Assembly (NCBI GenBank): GCA_902596985.1 | Contig: CACJWR010000016.1 | Coordinates: 1-34,017, forward strand | DNA from: an uncultured Alphaproteobacteria bacterium | Lineage (GTDB): Bacteria > Pseudomonadota > Alphaproteobacteria > Rhodobacterales > Rhodobacteraceae | Direction: 5' to 3' | DNA length: 34,017 bases | Part shown: positions 17,851-26,046 of the stretch, in pieces | How the letters are laid out: each line of letters opens with the position of its first letter | Position numbering within the stretch: position 1 is the stretch's first letter | The notes under the pieces: model-generated | Databases searched by the model: none | What the model was told of the DNA's origin: nothing | What the model saw: the letters and a program-made list of their open reading frames with translations, nothing else | Made by a program: the position numbers and the translations under genes

Positions 17851-17902
17851 GATACTAATAAAAGTCCTTTTTTTGAATTTTGATAACAGATTAGGAAAAT
17901 TT

Positions 17903-19045
17903 ATGAAGAACCCATTTGATACACCAGAGAGAGAAGAATTCAGAGCCCAGCTAAAAGCTTTTGTTGATAAAGAAATCAAGCCATATGTCAACGATTGGGA
18001 TGAGGAAGGAAAGATACCTTGGGATCTTCATCAGAAAGCTGGCGCGCTAGGTGTCTGGGGTTTTGGAATTGATGAAAAGTATGGTGGATTAGGAGAAGAC
18101 GATAATTTCCTAAGAGCAATATACAATGAAGAATTTGCGAAATGCGGAGCTGGAGGAGTTGGCGCAGCCATGGGTGGGCGAATGATTTCACTTGAACCGA
18201 TACAAAGACTGTGTTCATCGGAAATAAAAGATAGAGTTCTTAAAGATATAGTCACTGGGAAAAAAGGCTCAAGCTTGGGAATAACCGAGCCGGGTGGGGG
18301 CTCAGATGTTGCAAATATGAAAACGTCAGCAAAAAGAGACGGGAACCATTTTGTTATTAATGGAAGCAAGACTTTTATAACGGGAGCAATGACATCTGAC
18401 TATTTTGTTGTCGGAGCTAGAACTGGTGGATCGGGATTGAAAGGAATTTCTCTTTTTTTCGTGGAGGCCGACAGGGATGGCTTTTCAAGGGTACCACTTG
18501 ATAAAAAAATGGGTTGGTGGTGCTCTGATCAGGCAACCTTGTACTTTGATAATGTCAGAGTGCCTGCTGAAAATATGATGGGGGAAGAGGACAAGGGCTT
18601 CATACAAATAATGGAGAATTTCAATATAGAGAGAATGTGCATGTGCGCTAGTTCTTTAGGGATGATGAAAGTCTGCCTTGAGGAAAGCATAGAATGGGCA
18701 AAGACTAGAGAGACTTTTGGAAAACCCCTAATTCAGCATCAAGTTATACGTCATAAGCTAGCAAACATGTCCTCGAAAATTGATGCTCTTGAAGCGTTAG
18801 TTAATAATATTTGCTGGAATATGAATAATGGAGAAGTTCCGGTCGCAGAAATCTCGAAGGCAAAGTTTTTTGCTACCAAAGAGCTTGAGTATTGCTCAAG
18901 TGAGGCAATGCAAATAATGGGTGGAGCTGGATATCTCAGAGGAAATCCAGTGGAAAGGATTTACCGTGAGGTGAAGGTCATGGCTATCGGAGGTGGTTCC
19001 GAAGAAATCATGAGAGATTTAGCTGTGCGACAAATGGGTTACTAA
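17903..19045 (+). CDS. Acyl-CoA dehydrogenase (LCAD/IVD-type catalytic base)
   Basis: 380-residue FAD-dependent acyl-CoA dehydrogenase. SSLGITEPGGGSDVANMKTS is the FAD/substrate signature, followed by INGSKTFITGAM, YFDNVRVPAENMMGE, RETFGKPLIQHQVIRHKLA and MQIMGGAGYLRGNPVERIYR. The C-terminal position that is Glu376 in medium-chain enzymes is glycine here (IGGGSEEIM). A glutamate occurs instead at residue 243 (NFNIERM), the position used by isovaleryl- and long-chain dehydrogenases. ATG 17903 has AGGA with six bases spacing; the longer frame from 17849 is rejected. It diverges from the AtuA-family operon and is the obvious dehydrogenase for it (AtuD/LiuA-like role, inferred). Confidence 0.92.
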   Translation: MKNPFDTPEREEFRAQLKAFVDKEIKPYVNDWDEEGKIPWDLHQKAGALGVWGFGIDEKYGGLGEDDNFLRAIYNEEFAKCGAGGVGAAMGGRMISLEPIQRLCSSEIKDRVLKDIVTGKKGSSLGITEPGGGSDVANMKTSAKRDGNHFVINGSKTFITGAMTSDYFVVGARTGGSGLKGISLFFVEADRDGFSRVPLDKKMGWWCSDQATLYFDNVRVPAENMMGEEDKGFIQIMENFNIERMCMCASSLGMMKVCLEESIEWAKTRETFGKPLIQHQVIRHKLANMSSKIDALEALVNNICWNMNNGEVPVAEISKAKFFATKELEYCSSEAMQIMGGAGYLRGNPVERIYREVKVMAIGGGSEEIMRDLAVRQMGY

Positions 19046-19066
19046 AAGTTCTATTGGTTATATTAA

Positions 19067-19081
19067 AACTACTCAGTAGTT
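19067..19081 (-). terminator. Weak hairpin at the convergent 3' ends
   Basis: AACTACT and AGTAGTT form seven-base complementary arms around a single C (in practice a five-base stem with a five-base loop), including the stop codon of the minus-strand oxidoreductase. Read on the minus strand it is followed by TTTTAATA. The stem is AT-rich and short, so this is at best a weak terminator. Confidence 0.28.
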
Positions 19082-20055
19082 AAAACGATTTTTCCCACTG
19101 CTTGCCGGTTCATCAGTTTTCTGAGAGCAACAGCAGCTTCTTCTAATGGATATACGTCTGAAACTAAAGGATCAATATCACCGTTATTATACCACTCAAA
19201 TAGTTGCTGAAAGTTAGCAAGCTCCTCTTTTGACTCTCTTACTCTAAAAGAACCCCAGAAAACCCCTACAATTGCACAACCTTTAAGTAGAGGCAAATTC
19301 ATAGGAACCCTAGGTATCTTATCGTCTCCACCAGCAAAACCAATGACTAAAGCACGACCATTCCACCTAATAGACCTTAGTGCTGGTTCGAATAGATCAG
19401 CTCCAACCGGATCATACAAAACATCATACGACTCCTTTTGCCCAGTTATTTCTTTGAGTCGTTCTCTCAGATCATCTTTTCCATAATTAATTAAATGATC
19501 CGCTCCAGCCTTCTTCACTACTTCTAGCTTTTCATCCGTACTTGCAGCCCCTATTACAGTAGCGCCCATTGCTTTACCTATCTCTACTGCAGAGATGCCC
19601 ACTCCTCCAGCTGCTCCGAGCACCAACAGAGTTTCGCCCTTCTGTAATGACGCTCTTTGTTTAAGCGCATGCATCGAAGTGCCGTAGGTAATCTGAATGC
19701 CAGAGGCAACAACGCCACTCATTTTTTCTGGCCTTTTCATTAACATCTCGGTGCCCACAACAAGTTTTTCTGCAAAGCCTCCGTGTATGGTAGTCGTCAT
19801 TACTTTGTCACCAACTACAAAATTTTTTACTCCTTCTCCCACTTCCTCAACAATACCGGCAACCTCGCCACCTGGTGAGAAAGGCAGATCTGGTTTAAAT
19901 TGATATTTATTATTAATAATTAGAGTATCAGGAAAATTTACACCGCACGCCTCTACTTTAAGCTTCACCTGATTGGCGCCGGTAACTGGTTCCTCAACTT
20001 CTTTAACTTCCAAATCTTCTGGCGACCCAAACTTAGAACAAATTACCGCTCTCAT
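19069..20055 (-). CDS. NADPH:quinone oxidoreductase family protein
   Basis: 328-residue medium-chain reductase. MRAVICSKFGSPEDLEVKEV opens it; VEACGVNFPDTLIINNKYQ, LPFSPGGEVAGIVEEVGEGV, GDKVMTTTIHGGFAE and the dinucleotide-binding VLGAAGGVGISAVEIGKAMG follow, then DVLYDPVGADLFEPALR and WNGRALVIGFAGG. It resembles the quinone-oxidoreductase-like proteins often placed near acyl-CoA dehydrogenase genes. ATG 20055 is chosen over the longer frame (20091) because GGGAG lies just upstream and the family N-terminus begins there. It is a single gene, convergent with the acyl-CoA dehydrogenase and divergent from the bifunctional beta-oxidation gene. Not closely similar to the oxidoreductase at 6931-7923, so a recent duplication is unlikely. 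Confidence 0.88.
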   Translation of the reverse strand: MRAVICSKFGSPEDLEVKEVEEPVTGANQVKLKVEACGVNFPDTLIINNKYQFKPDLPFSPGGEVAGIVEEVGEGVKNFVVGDKVMTTTIHGGFAEKLVVGTEMLMKRPEKMSGVVASGIQITYGTSMHALKQRASLQKGETLLVLGAAGGVGISAVEIGKAMGATVIGAASTDEKLEVVKKAGADHLINYGKDDLRERLKEITGQKESYDVLYDPVGADLFEPALRSIRWNGRALVIGFAGGDDKIPRVPMNLPLLKGCAIVGVFWGSFRVRESKEELANFQQLFEWYNNGDIDPLVSDVYPLEEAAVALRKLMNRQAVGKIVLTTE

Positions 20056-20095
20056 AATACTCTCCCTAATTAACTTTAATAATTTTTCCAATCTC

Positions 20096-20123
20096 TTGAC
20101 TAGAGACTTTCCAGATGTATCAT
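20096..20123 (+). promoter_or_regulatory. Candidate sigma70-type promoter
   Basis: TTGACT (20096-20101) and TATCAT (20118-20123) are separated by 16 bases; each matches the -35 and -10 consensus at five of six positions. It reads towards the bifunctional beta-oxidation gene at 20188, giving an expected leader of about 55-60 bases, and would serve the downstream dehydrogenase and tup genes. In AT-rich DNA such matches can occur by chance. Confidence 0.42.
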
Positions 20124-20187
20124 TTCACTAGATTTCTTATTTTTCAACACTATTCTATATGTGTATAACATCGTCAGGGGGAAATTT

Positions 20188-22284
20188 ATGACAAAAACAG
20201 CGCATTTATCAAAAGAAAATGAAATAGCTTTCATAGCTCTATCTAACCCTCCTATGAATGCTCTGAGCCAAGGTGTAAGAGCTGGTTTAAGAAAGAGTGT
20301 TGAAGAAGCATTAAGTGATAACACGATAAAAGCAATTGTCATTCACGGTGATGGAAATGTGTTTTCAGCAGGTGCTGATATTTCAGAATTTCATCTGCCT
20401 GCCATAGAACCCCATTTACCTGATGTATGTGATTTAATTGAACAAAGCGAGAAACCCGTAATCTGTGCAATTCATGGGTTCGCTCTGGGTGGTGCTTTTG
20501 AGGTTGCTTTATCAACCCACTTTAGAATAGCAACTAAAGATGCTTCAGTTGGACTTCCAGAAGTACATTTAGGCTTGCTGCCAGGATCTGCCGGAACGCA
20601 AAGAACGCCTAGGTTAGTGGGAGTAAAAAATGCAATTGATATCATGACAACAGGGAAACCTGTTAAAGCGGAAAAAGCACTCGCAATTGGTGCAATTGAC
20701 GAAATCGTTGATGACCTCAAGAGCGGTGCTATCGCTTTCGCAAATAAAGTCATTGAAAATGCTACCCCTTTAAAAAGAGTGAGTAAAAGTGAAGAAAGAG
20801 TTGAGAACAATTCCGAGAACTTAGAAGTAATCGCACAAGAAAGGGAAAAGTGGAAAAAAAATAGTCCTCACCTAAATGCTCCACAGAAAATTATTGACTG
20901 CGTAGAGCAAGCAGTATTGCTCGATTACGCAGGTGGTATGAACTTCGAGCAAAAGACCTTTCAGGGGTTAATGGATAGCGACCAGAGTAAAAGCCTTATC
21001 CACGCCTTTTTTGCTGAAAGAAAGAGCAATAAAATCCCTGAGTTAGAACGAGGTGCAAAACCCCGACCTATATCGAAACTAGGTGTCATTGGTGGGGGTA
21101 CTATGGGATCAGGTATCACGATCGCTGCACTAAACTCAGGTCTACCTGTTACCATGGTAGAAAGGGATCAAGAGAGTCTCGAGCGAGGTATTGAGAATGT
21201 AAAGAAGGTGTATAGGCGTGACGTAGAAAAAGGAAGATTGTCCCAAGAGAAAGCGGATAAGATTTTATCTAACTACTCCACATCAACTCATCTAAAAGAC
21301 CTCTCGGATAAGGACATGATAATTGAAGCTGTATTTGAAGAACTTGAAGTTAAGAAAAGTGTCTTTTCACAACTTAATGATATCGCAAAAGAGGGAGCCG
21401 TGTTGGCATCAAATACCTCATATCTAGATATAGACAAAATTGCCTCGGCGACAGATAGAGTTGGTGATGTGATTGGTCTTCATTTCTTTTCTCCAGCAAA
21501 CATTATGCGTCTGTTAGAGATAGTTGTTCCAACTAATGTGAAAGACGATGTTGTGGCTACTGGTTTTCAACTAGCAAAAATTCTTAAGAAGGTGCCAGTG
21601 CGAGCAGGCAACTGTGACGGGTTTATCGGGAACCGGGTGCTTGAAAACTACGCAAAGGCAGCAAACTACATGATGGAAGATGGCACCTCACCATATGATA
21701 TAGATAAAGCAATAGTAGAATTCGGATACCCTATGGGACCTTTTCAAATGTTTGACCTAGCAGGTGGAGATATAGGATGGGCTGATCGAAAACGTAAAGC
21801 TGCATTTAGATCAAATGAAGAACGATATGTTTCTATTGCTGACCGTATTTGTGAAAAGGGTTGGTTTGGACAAAAAACTGGACGCGGTTATTATAAATAT
21901 ACACCTGGAGCACGAAGAGGAGAGGAAGATCCTGAGGTTCTATCAATTATCCAAGAAGAAAGAAAAGTTAAGGGCATAGAAGCTAGGAGCCTATCCTCAG
22001 ATGAAATAAGAAGACGCTACTTTGCAGCCATGGTTAACGAGGGTGCTAAAGTTTTAGAAGAAAAGATGGCCTTGAGACCATCCGACATAGATGTAACAAA
22101 ACTATTCGGATATGGGTTCCCAAGACATATGGGAGGACCAATGAGATACGCAGATGTTTATGGCATTGAAAATATACTTAATGATTTAAAAGAATTTGAA
22201 AAAGAAGACCCCTACTTTTGGAAGCCGGCAGAACTAATCGTAAAGCTTGTAGAAGAAGGTAAGGATTTTAACAGCTTGAACTAA
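20188..22284 (+). CDS. Bifunctional enoyl-CoA hydratase / 3-hydroxyacyl-CoA dehydrogenase
   Basis: 698-residue beta-oxidation multifunctional enzyme (FadJ or peroxisomal-MFE-like). Residues 1 to about 190 are a crotonase domain with NVFSAGADISEF, IHGFALGGAFEVALS and VGLPEVHLGLLPGSAGTQR; both catalytic glutamates are present (E105 and E125). From about 297 a 3-hydroxyacyl-CoA dehydrogenase follows: KLGVIGGGTMGSGITIA for NAD, LASNTSYLDID, GLHFFSPANIMRLLEIV with the catalytic histidine, and NCDGFIGNRVLENY. The C-terminal repeat has GYGFPRHMGGPMRYADVYG. ATG 20188 follows AGGGGGA closely; GTG 20161 would add nine unconserved residues. It heads a plus-strand operon. No thiolase gene is in the window. 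Confidence 0.93.
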   Translation: MTKTAHLSKENEIAFIALSNPPMNALSQGVRAGLRKSVEEALSDNTIKAIVIHGDGNVFSAGADISEFHLPAIEPHLPDVCDLIEQSEKPVICAIHGFALGGAFEVALSTHFRIATKDASVGLPEVHLGLLPGSAGTQRTPRLVGVKNAIDIMTTGKPVKAEKALAIGAIDEIVDDLKSGAIAFANKVIENATPLKRVSKSEERVENNSENLEVIAQEREKWKKNSPHLNAPQKIIDCVEQAVLLDYAGGMNFEQKTFQGLMDSDQSKSLIHAFFAERKSNKIPELERGAKPRPISKLGVIGGGTMGSGITIAALNSGLPVTMVERDQESLERGIENVKKVYRRDVEKGRLSQEKADKILSNYSTSTHLKDLSDKDMIIEAVFEELEVKKSVFSQLNDIAKEGAVLASNTSYLDIDKIASATDRVGDVIGLHFFSPANIMRLLEIVVPTNVKDDVVATGFQLAKILKKVPVRAGNCDGFIGNRVLENYAKAANYMMEDGTSPYDIDKAIVEFGYPMGPFQMFDLAGGDIGWADRKRKAAFRSNEERYVSIADRICEKGWFGQKTGRGYYKYTPGARRGEEDPEVLSIIQEERKVKGIEARSLSSDEIRRRYFAAMVNEGAKVLEEKMALRPSDIDVTKLFGYGFPRHMGGPMRYADVYGIENILNDLKEFEKEDPYFWKPAELIVKLVEEGKDFNSLN

Positions 22285-22296
22285 TTGGAGAAAAAA

Positions 22297-23493
22297 ATGG
22301 ACTTAAATTTTACTAAAGAACAGGAAAATTTTCAAATTGAAGTACGTAGTTTTTTGAATGACAACTTAGAACCCCAAGTAGTTGAAAAGGTTAAAAATGG
22401 AATCCCTATCACTAAAGAGGACTCTGAAAGGTGGCATCAAAAGCTAAATGAAAAAGGTTGGCTAGCAGGCACATGGCCAAAACAGTATGGTGGCCAAGAA
22501 TGGGATGTTGTTGAAAAATTCATTTTTGAAGAAGAGTGTGGTTCCGCAGGAGCACCTCGAATTGTACCATTCGGAGTTGGCATGCTCGCACCAGTTTTAA
22601 TGAAATTTGGTTCTCAAGAACAAAGAGATTATTGGCTGCCTAGAATGCTGACCGGTGAAGACTGGTGGTGCCAAGGATACTCTGAGCCTGGCTCTGGTTC
22701 AGACTTAGCATCTTTAAAGACAAGTGCTGTGAGAGATGGTGACCATTACATCGTAAATGGTCAAAAAACTTGGACGACATTTGCACAACACGCCAATATG
22801 ATCTTTTGCTTAGTTAGAACCTCAAACGAGGGAAAACCACAAGAGGGAATATCATTTATTCTGATTGACATGAACTCTCCGGGAATCGAAGTGAGGCCTA
22901 TTATTACATTAGACGGTAGTCATGAGGTTAACGAAATATTTTTTTCTGACGTAAAAGTTCCCGCAAAAAACCTTGTAGGGGAAGAAAATAAAGGGTGGAC
23001 CTATGCCAAATATTTGCTGACTCATGAAAGAACTGGCAATGCAAATGTTGCAGTGTCAAAACGAAAAATCCAAAAGCTTAAGAAGTTGGCAGATGATGCA
23101 AAAAAGAATGAGCAACCATTGTCTAACGACCCAATGTTCGCATCCAGATTAGCACAGATAGAAATTGATCTGCAAAATCTAGAAATAACAAATTTAAGGA
23201 CACTGGCCTCTGTAGAAAATGGTGAGGCACCTGGGGCAGAGAGCTCCATAATAAAGATTTTAGGATCCGAGATAGAGCAAGATATAGATAACCTAACGAG
23301 AAAATCACTTGGGAAACGCGCTTTTGTTAATGAACCAGATGCACTTTCTGCAGGTTATAACGGAGCAGAAGTTTTTCCTAAGGCTGCTGCATACGCGTCA
23401 GGAAAGTATTTTAATCATCGAAAAAAATCTATATATGCAGGGTCAAACGAAATCCAAAAGAATATAATTTCAAAACTAATGCTCAATTTATAG
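22297..23493 (+). CDS. Acyl-CoA dehydrogenase, probable subunit 1 of a heteromeric enzyme
   Basis: 398-residue acyl-CoA dehydrogenase of the large-subunit type (compare the paired FadE26/FadE27-type enzymes). WCQGYSEPGSGSDLASLKTS is the FAD signature, then IVNGQKTWTTFAQHANMIF, FFSDVKVPAKNLVGEENKGW, and C-terminal YAGSNEIQKNIISK. The medium-chain catalytic glutamate is replaced (YAG instead of YEG). A glutamate at 244 (LLTHERTG) sits where paired mycobacterial steroid side-chain dehydrogenases are thought to have theirs. ATG 22297 has GGAG six bases upstream; a TTG at 22285 is the alternative. It follows the bifunctional gene by 12 bases and is 13 bases from the second dehydrogenase. Confidence 0.9.
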   Translation: MDLNFTKEQENFQIEVRSFLNDNLEPQVVEKVKNGIPITKEDSERWHQKLNEKGWLAGTWPKQYGGQEWDVVEKFIFEEECGSAGAPRIVPFGVGMLAPVLMKFGSQEQRDYWLPRMLTGEDWWCQGYSEPGSGSDLASLKTSAVRDGDHYIVNGQKTWTTFAQHANMIFCLVRTSNEGKPQEGISFILIDMNSPGIEVRPIITLDGSHEVNEIFFSDVKVPAKNLVGEENKGWTYAKYLLTHERTGNANVAVSKRKIQKLKKLADDAKKNEQPLSNDPMFASRLAQIEIDLQNLEITNLRTLASVENGEAPGAESSIIKILGSEIEQDIDNLTRKSLGKRAFVNEPDALSAGYNGAEVFPKAAAYASGKYFNHRKKSIYAGSNEIQKNIISKLMLNL

Positions 23494-23506
23494 GAAAGAG
23501 AAACTA

Positions 23507-24628
23507 ATGGATTTCAAACCGAGTCCTGAGAGGCAAATTCTATTTGACACTCTTAAGAAATATTTCGAAAACGAATACAGTCTTTCTGATCGTAATATCG
23601 CAGCACATTCTGATCTTGGATATTCAAAAACAGCTTGGGAATCCATGAGAACCCTGGGGATTCTCGAATCTCTTATAGACCCAGAATTAGACGGGTTTGG
23701 CGGCACAGCACTAGATATTTCAACCGTTTTTGAAGCTTTAGGAAGAGGCCTCGTCGTAGAGCCTTTTCTGGAGGTCGGGATACTTGCTGCCAAAGTATTA
23801 TCAAAAGGAAATGATGCTCAAAAATCTCTTGTAAAAAAGATTCTTGAAAACGAGTGTCTACCTATCTTAGCCCACAGCGAGACAGATACAGAGTACTCGA
23901 AAAGTTTTGTAGAAACGAAACTATTTGTAGAAGCTGATGGAGGTTATAAGATTTCAGGCGCGAAGCGAATGATAAAGCATGCAGCTGAGGCAACACACTT
24001 TTTGGTAACCTGTAGAAATACCGGGGATGCTTCCAGCGAAGAAGGTATTTCAATTGCTTGTATTCCAACTGATCGAGAAGGTATAAAAATTGATAGCTTC
24101 GCTACTATAGATGGGGGCCGAGTGTCTGATTTGACTTTTACAAATATAAGTATCTCATCAGAGGAACTGGTTGGTGAACTTGGAATGAGCTATTCAATAG
24201 TCTCCCATGCAATAGATACTGGTATTCTTGCAATTTGTTCCGAGGCCCTCGGTATTATGGAAAGAATAAAGGAATTAACTCTTGAATACCTTAAAACCAG
24301 AAAGCAATTTGGTGTACCTATCGGTAAGTTTCAAGCTATTCAACATAGAATGGCACAGTTATTAGTTGAAATAGAGCAGGCTCGTTCTTCAGTTATTAAT
24401 GCTACAATTTATTTTGACGACGAAACAGAAAGAGAAAAGACTATTTCTGCGGCAAAATTTTCAATTGGGAAAATAGGAACTTTGGTAGCAGAGGAAAGTA
24501 TTCAACTGCATGGTGGAATGGGAATGACTTGGGAATATGACCTTGGTCATTACGCAAAGAGATTGGTCTTAATTGATCATGAATTTGGAGATGAAGACTT
24601 CCACTTACAAAAATACATATCGCTATAA
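23507..24628 (+). CDS. Acyl-CoA dehydrogenase, probable subunit 2 of a heteromeric enzyme
   Basis: 373-residue acyl-CoA dehydrogenase-fold protein, more divergent than its neighbour. GFGGTALDISTVFEALGRGL and VVEPFLEVGILAAKVL near the N-terminus, RKQFGVPIGKFQAIQHRMAQ, LVAEESIQLHGGMGMTWEY and LGHYAKRL with a C-terminal FGDEDFHL are typical of the small partner in two-gene dehydrogenases. The central 'TEPxxGSD' FAD signature is poorly conserved (LAHSETDTEYS), which suggests reduced or shared flavin binding. The ATG follows AGGAAAGAGA. It lies 13 bases after subunit 1, and tupB begins three bases after its stop. Function together with 22297-23493 is inferred from order and divergence. Confidence 0.86.
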   Translation: MDFKPSPERQILFDTLKKYFENEYSLSDRNIAAHSDLGYSKTAWESMRTLGILESLIDPELDGFGGTALDISTVFEALGRGLVVEPFLEVGILAAKVLSKGNDAQKSLVKKILENECLPILAHSETDTEYSKSFVETKLFVEADGGYKISGAKRMIKHAAEATHFLVTCRNTGDASSEEGISIACIPTDREGIKIDSFATIDGGRVSDLTFTNISISSEELVGELGMSYSIVSHAIDTGILAICSEALGIMERIKELTLEYLKTRKQFGVPIGKFQAIQHRMAQLLVEIEQARSSVINATIYFDDETEREKTISAAKFSIGKIGTLVAEESIQLHGGMGMTWEYDLGHYAKRLVLIDHEFGDEDFHLQKYISL

Positions 24629-24631
24629 AAC

Positions 24632-25345
24632 GTGAATGATATATCAGAAGCTTTCATTAGTTCTCTCGGTCTAATTTTATTTTTAGACGCTGAATTACTA
24701 GAGATTATACTTCTATCGTTCAAGATTACATTCTATGCCGTACTGATTTCAAGCATACTTGGAATTCCTCTTGGAGCATTTTTAGCGAGCACACATTTTA
24801 AATTCAGGAATATTGTTGTTTCCATCCTTTTTGGAATGATGGGCTTACCTCCAGTAGTTGTTGGCTTATTTGTATATTTAATATTTTCTCGTTCAGGTTC
24901 GTTAGGATGGATGGGGCTCCTCTATTCACCAACGGTAATGATAATTGCTCAGGTAATCCTTATTTTACCCATAGTGTGTTGTCTAACGTTCCAAATAATT
25001 GAAAGCTTACATACCCGTTATCATGAGTTTTTCCGTTCATATAGGATAGCAAAATTAAAATCAGTGATAGCTTATATTGTTGATAGCAGGTTTGAGCTTA
25101 CAACTGTAGTACTTGCTGGTATTGGCCGCTCTATTTCTGAGGTTGGCGCAATCATAATTGTAGGAGGAAACATAGATCATATTACTCGGGTTATGACCAC
25201 CGCTATTGCACTAGAAACCTCAAAGGGCAATCTTGATTTGGCTTTGGGTTTAGGAATTATTTTGTTAGCGACCGCAATAGTACTAAATGGTTTCATTTTG
25301 TTTTTACGAGGAAAATATCTCAAAACTCCTGGGAGTACCATTTGA
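24632..25345 (+). CDS. tupB: Tungstate ABC transporter permease TupB
   Basis: 237-residue inner-membrane permease with about five hydrophobic segments. IILLSFKITFYAVLISSILG, the LPPVVVGLFVYLIFSRSGSL block, TVMIIAQVILILPIV and the cytoplasmic loop GRSISEVGAIIIVGGNIDH followed by TRVMTTAIALETSKGN are characteristic of TupB and its relatives. The EVG..I.VGGN stretch includes the loop that contacts the ATPase. GTG 24632 starts three bases after the acyl-CoA dehydrogenase stop and has no clear SD, so it is probably translated by coupling. It is followed by tupC and tupA with overlapping ends. Molybdate instead of tungstate cannot be excluded, but the sequence resembles TupB rather than ModB. Confidence 0.9.
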   Translation: MNDISEAFISSLGLILFLDAELLEIILLSFKITFYAVLISSILGIPLGAFLASTHFKFRNIVVSILFGMMGLPPVVVGLFVYLIFSRSGSLGWMGLLYSPTVMIIAQVILILPIVCCLTFQIIESLHTRYHEFFRSYRIAKLKSVIAYIVDSRFELTTVVLAGIGRSISEVGAIIIVGGNIDHITRVMTTAIALETSKGNLDLALGLGIILLATAIVLNGFILFLRGKYLKTPGSTI

Positions 25346-26046
25346 TGGCCTCTGAAGATACCCAAATAAGAATAAATGACCTTTCTTTTAATATTGAAGG
25401 AAAGACCCTTTTACACAATACCAATCTTTCTTTAAATGGAGATGGGATAACAGTTTTACTCGGAGCTAATGGAGCGGGTAAAACAATTTTGTTAAAGCTA
25501 TTAACAGGACTTTTGATACCATGTAGTGGATCCATAACTTTTGAAGGTGGGAATCTATCAATTAAAACACGCGCCTTCGTATCTCAAGAGCCAGTTATAC
25601 TGCGGAGAAGTGTTCTAAAAAACATGTTATTCGTTTTGGAAAAAATAACATCTGAAAAAAGTACGCTCGCTAAAGAATTACTAAGTCTAATGGGATTAGA
25701 TAAAAAAGAGCATCAGAACGCATTGACTCTATCGGCTGGTGAGAAACAGAGATTATGTCTGGCACGGGCAATAATAACTGATCCTGAAATTTTATTATTA
25801 GATGAACCAACAGCCAATATTGAGCCAAACTCAACCACGTTAATTGAAAAATATCTTATTCAAAAAGTAAGATCATCTCGGAAGATATTCTTTGTTACTC
25901 ATGATATAAATCAAGCTCGAAGATTAGCAGACGAAATTGTTTTCATTCACACTGGTAGAGTAATTGAACATTCGTCAGCTAAAAATTTCTTTGAAAATCC
26001 AAAAACCAAAGAAGCCAGAAAATACATATCGGGAAAAATAAATTGA
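25345..26046 (+). CDS. tupC: Tungstate ABC transporter ATP-binding protein TupC
   Basis: 233-residue ABC ATPase. Walker A is LLGANGAGKTILLKLL, the Q-loop is AFVSQEPVILRRSVLKN, the signature is LSAGEKQRLCLARAI, Walker B is EILLLDEPTANIEP, and the switch histidine is in IFFVTHDINQARRLADE. No accessory C-terminal molybdate-binding (MOP) domain is present, unlike typical ModC. ATG 25345 shares its A with the tupB stop (TGATG) and GGGAG lies nine bases upstream; TTG 25342 is an equally coupled alternative adding one residue. The stop overlaps the tupA TTG start. Confidence 0.92.
   Translation: MASEDTQIRINDLSFNIEGKTLLHNTNLSLNGDGITVLLGANGAGKTILLKLLTGLLIPCSGSITFEGGNLSIKTRAFVSQEPVILRRSVLKNMLFVLEKITSEKSTLAKELLSLMGLDKKEHQNALTLSAGEKQRLCLARAIITDPEILLLDEPTANIEPNSTTLIEKYLIQKVRSSRKIFFVTHDINQARRLADEIVFIHTGRVIEHSSAKNFFENPKTKEARKYISGKIN

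Noticed and set aside
17821-17991. Extended N-terminus of the AtuA-family protein
   Set aside because: The extra 57 residues match nothing in the family and run across the start of the divergent dehydrogenase gene.
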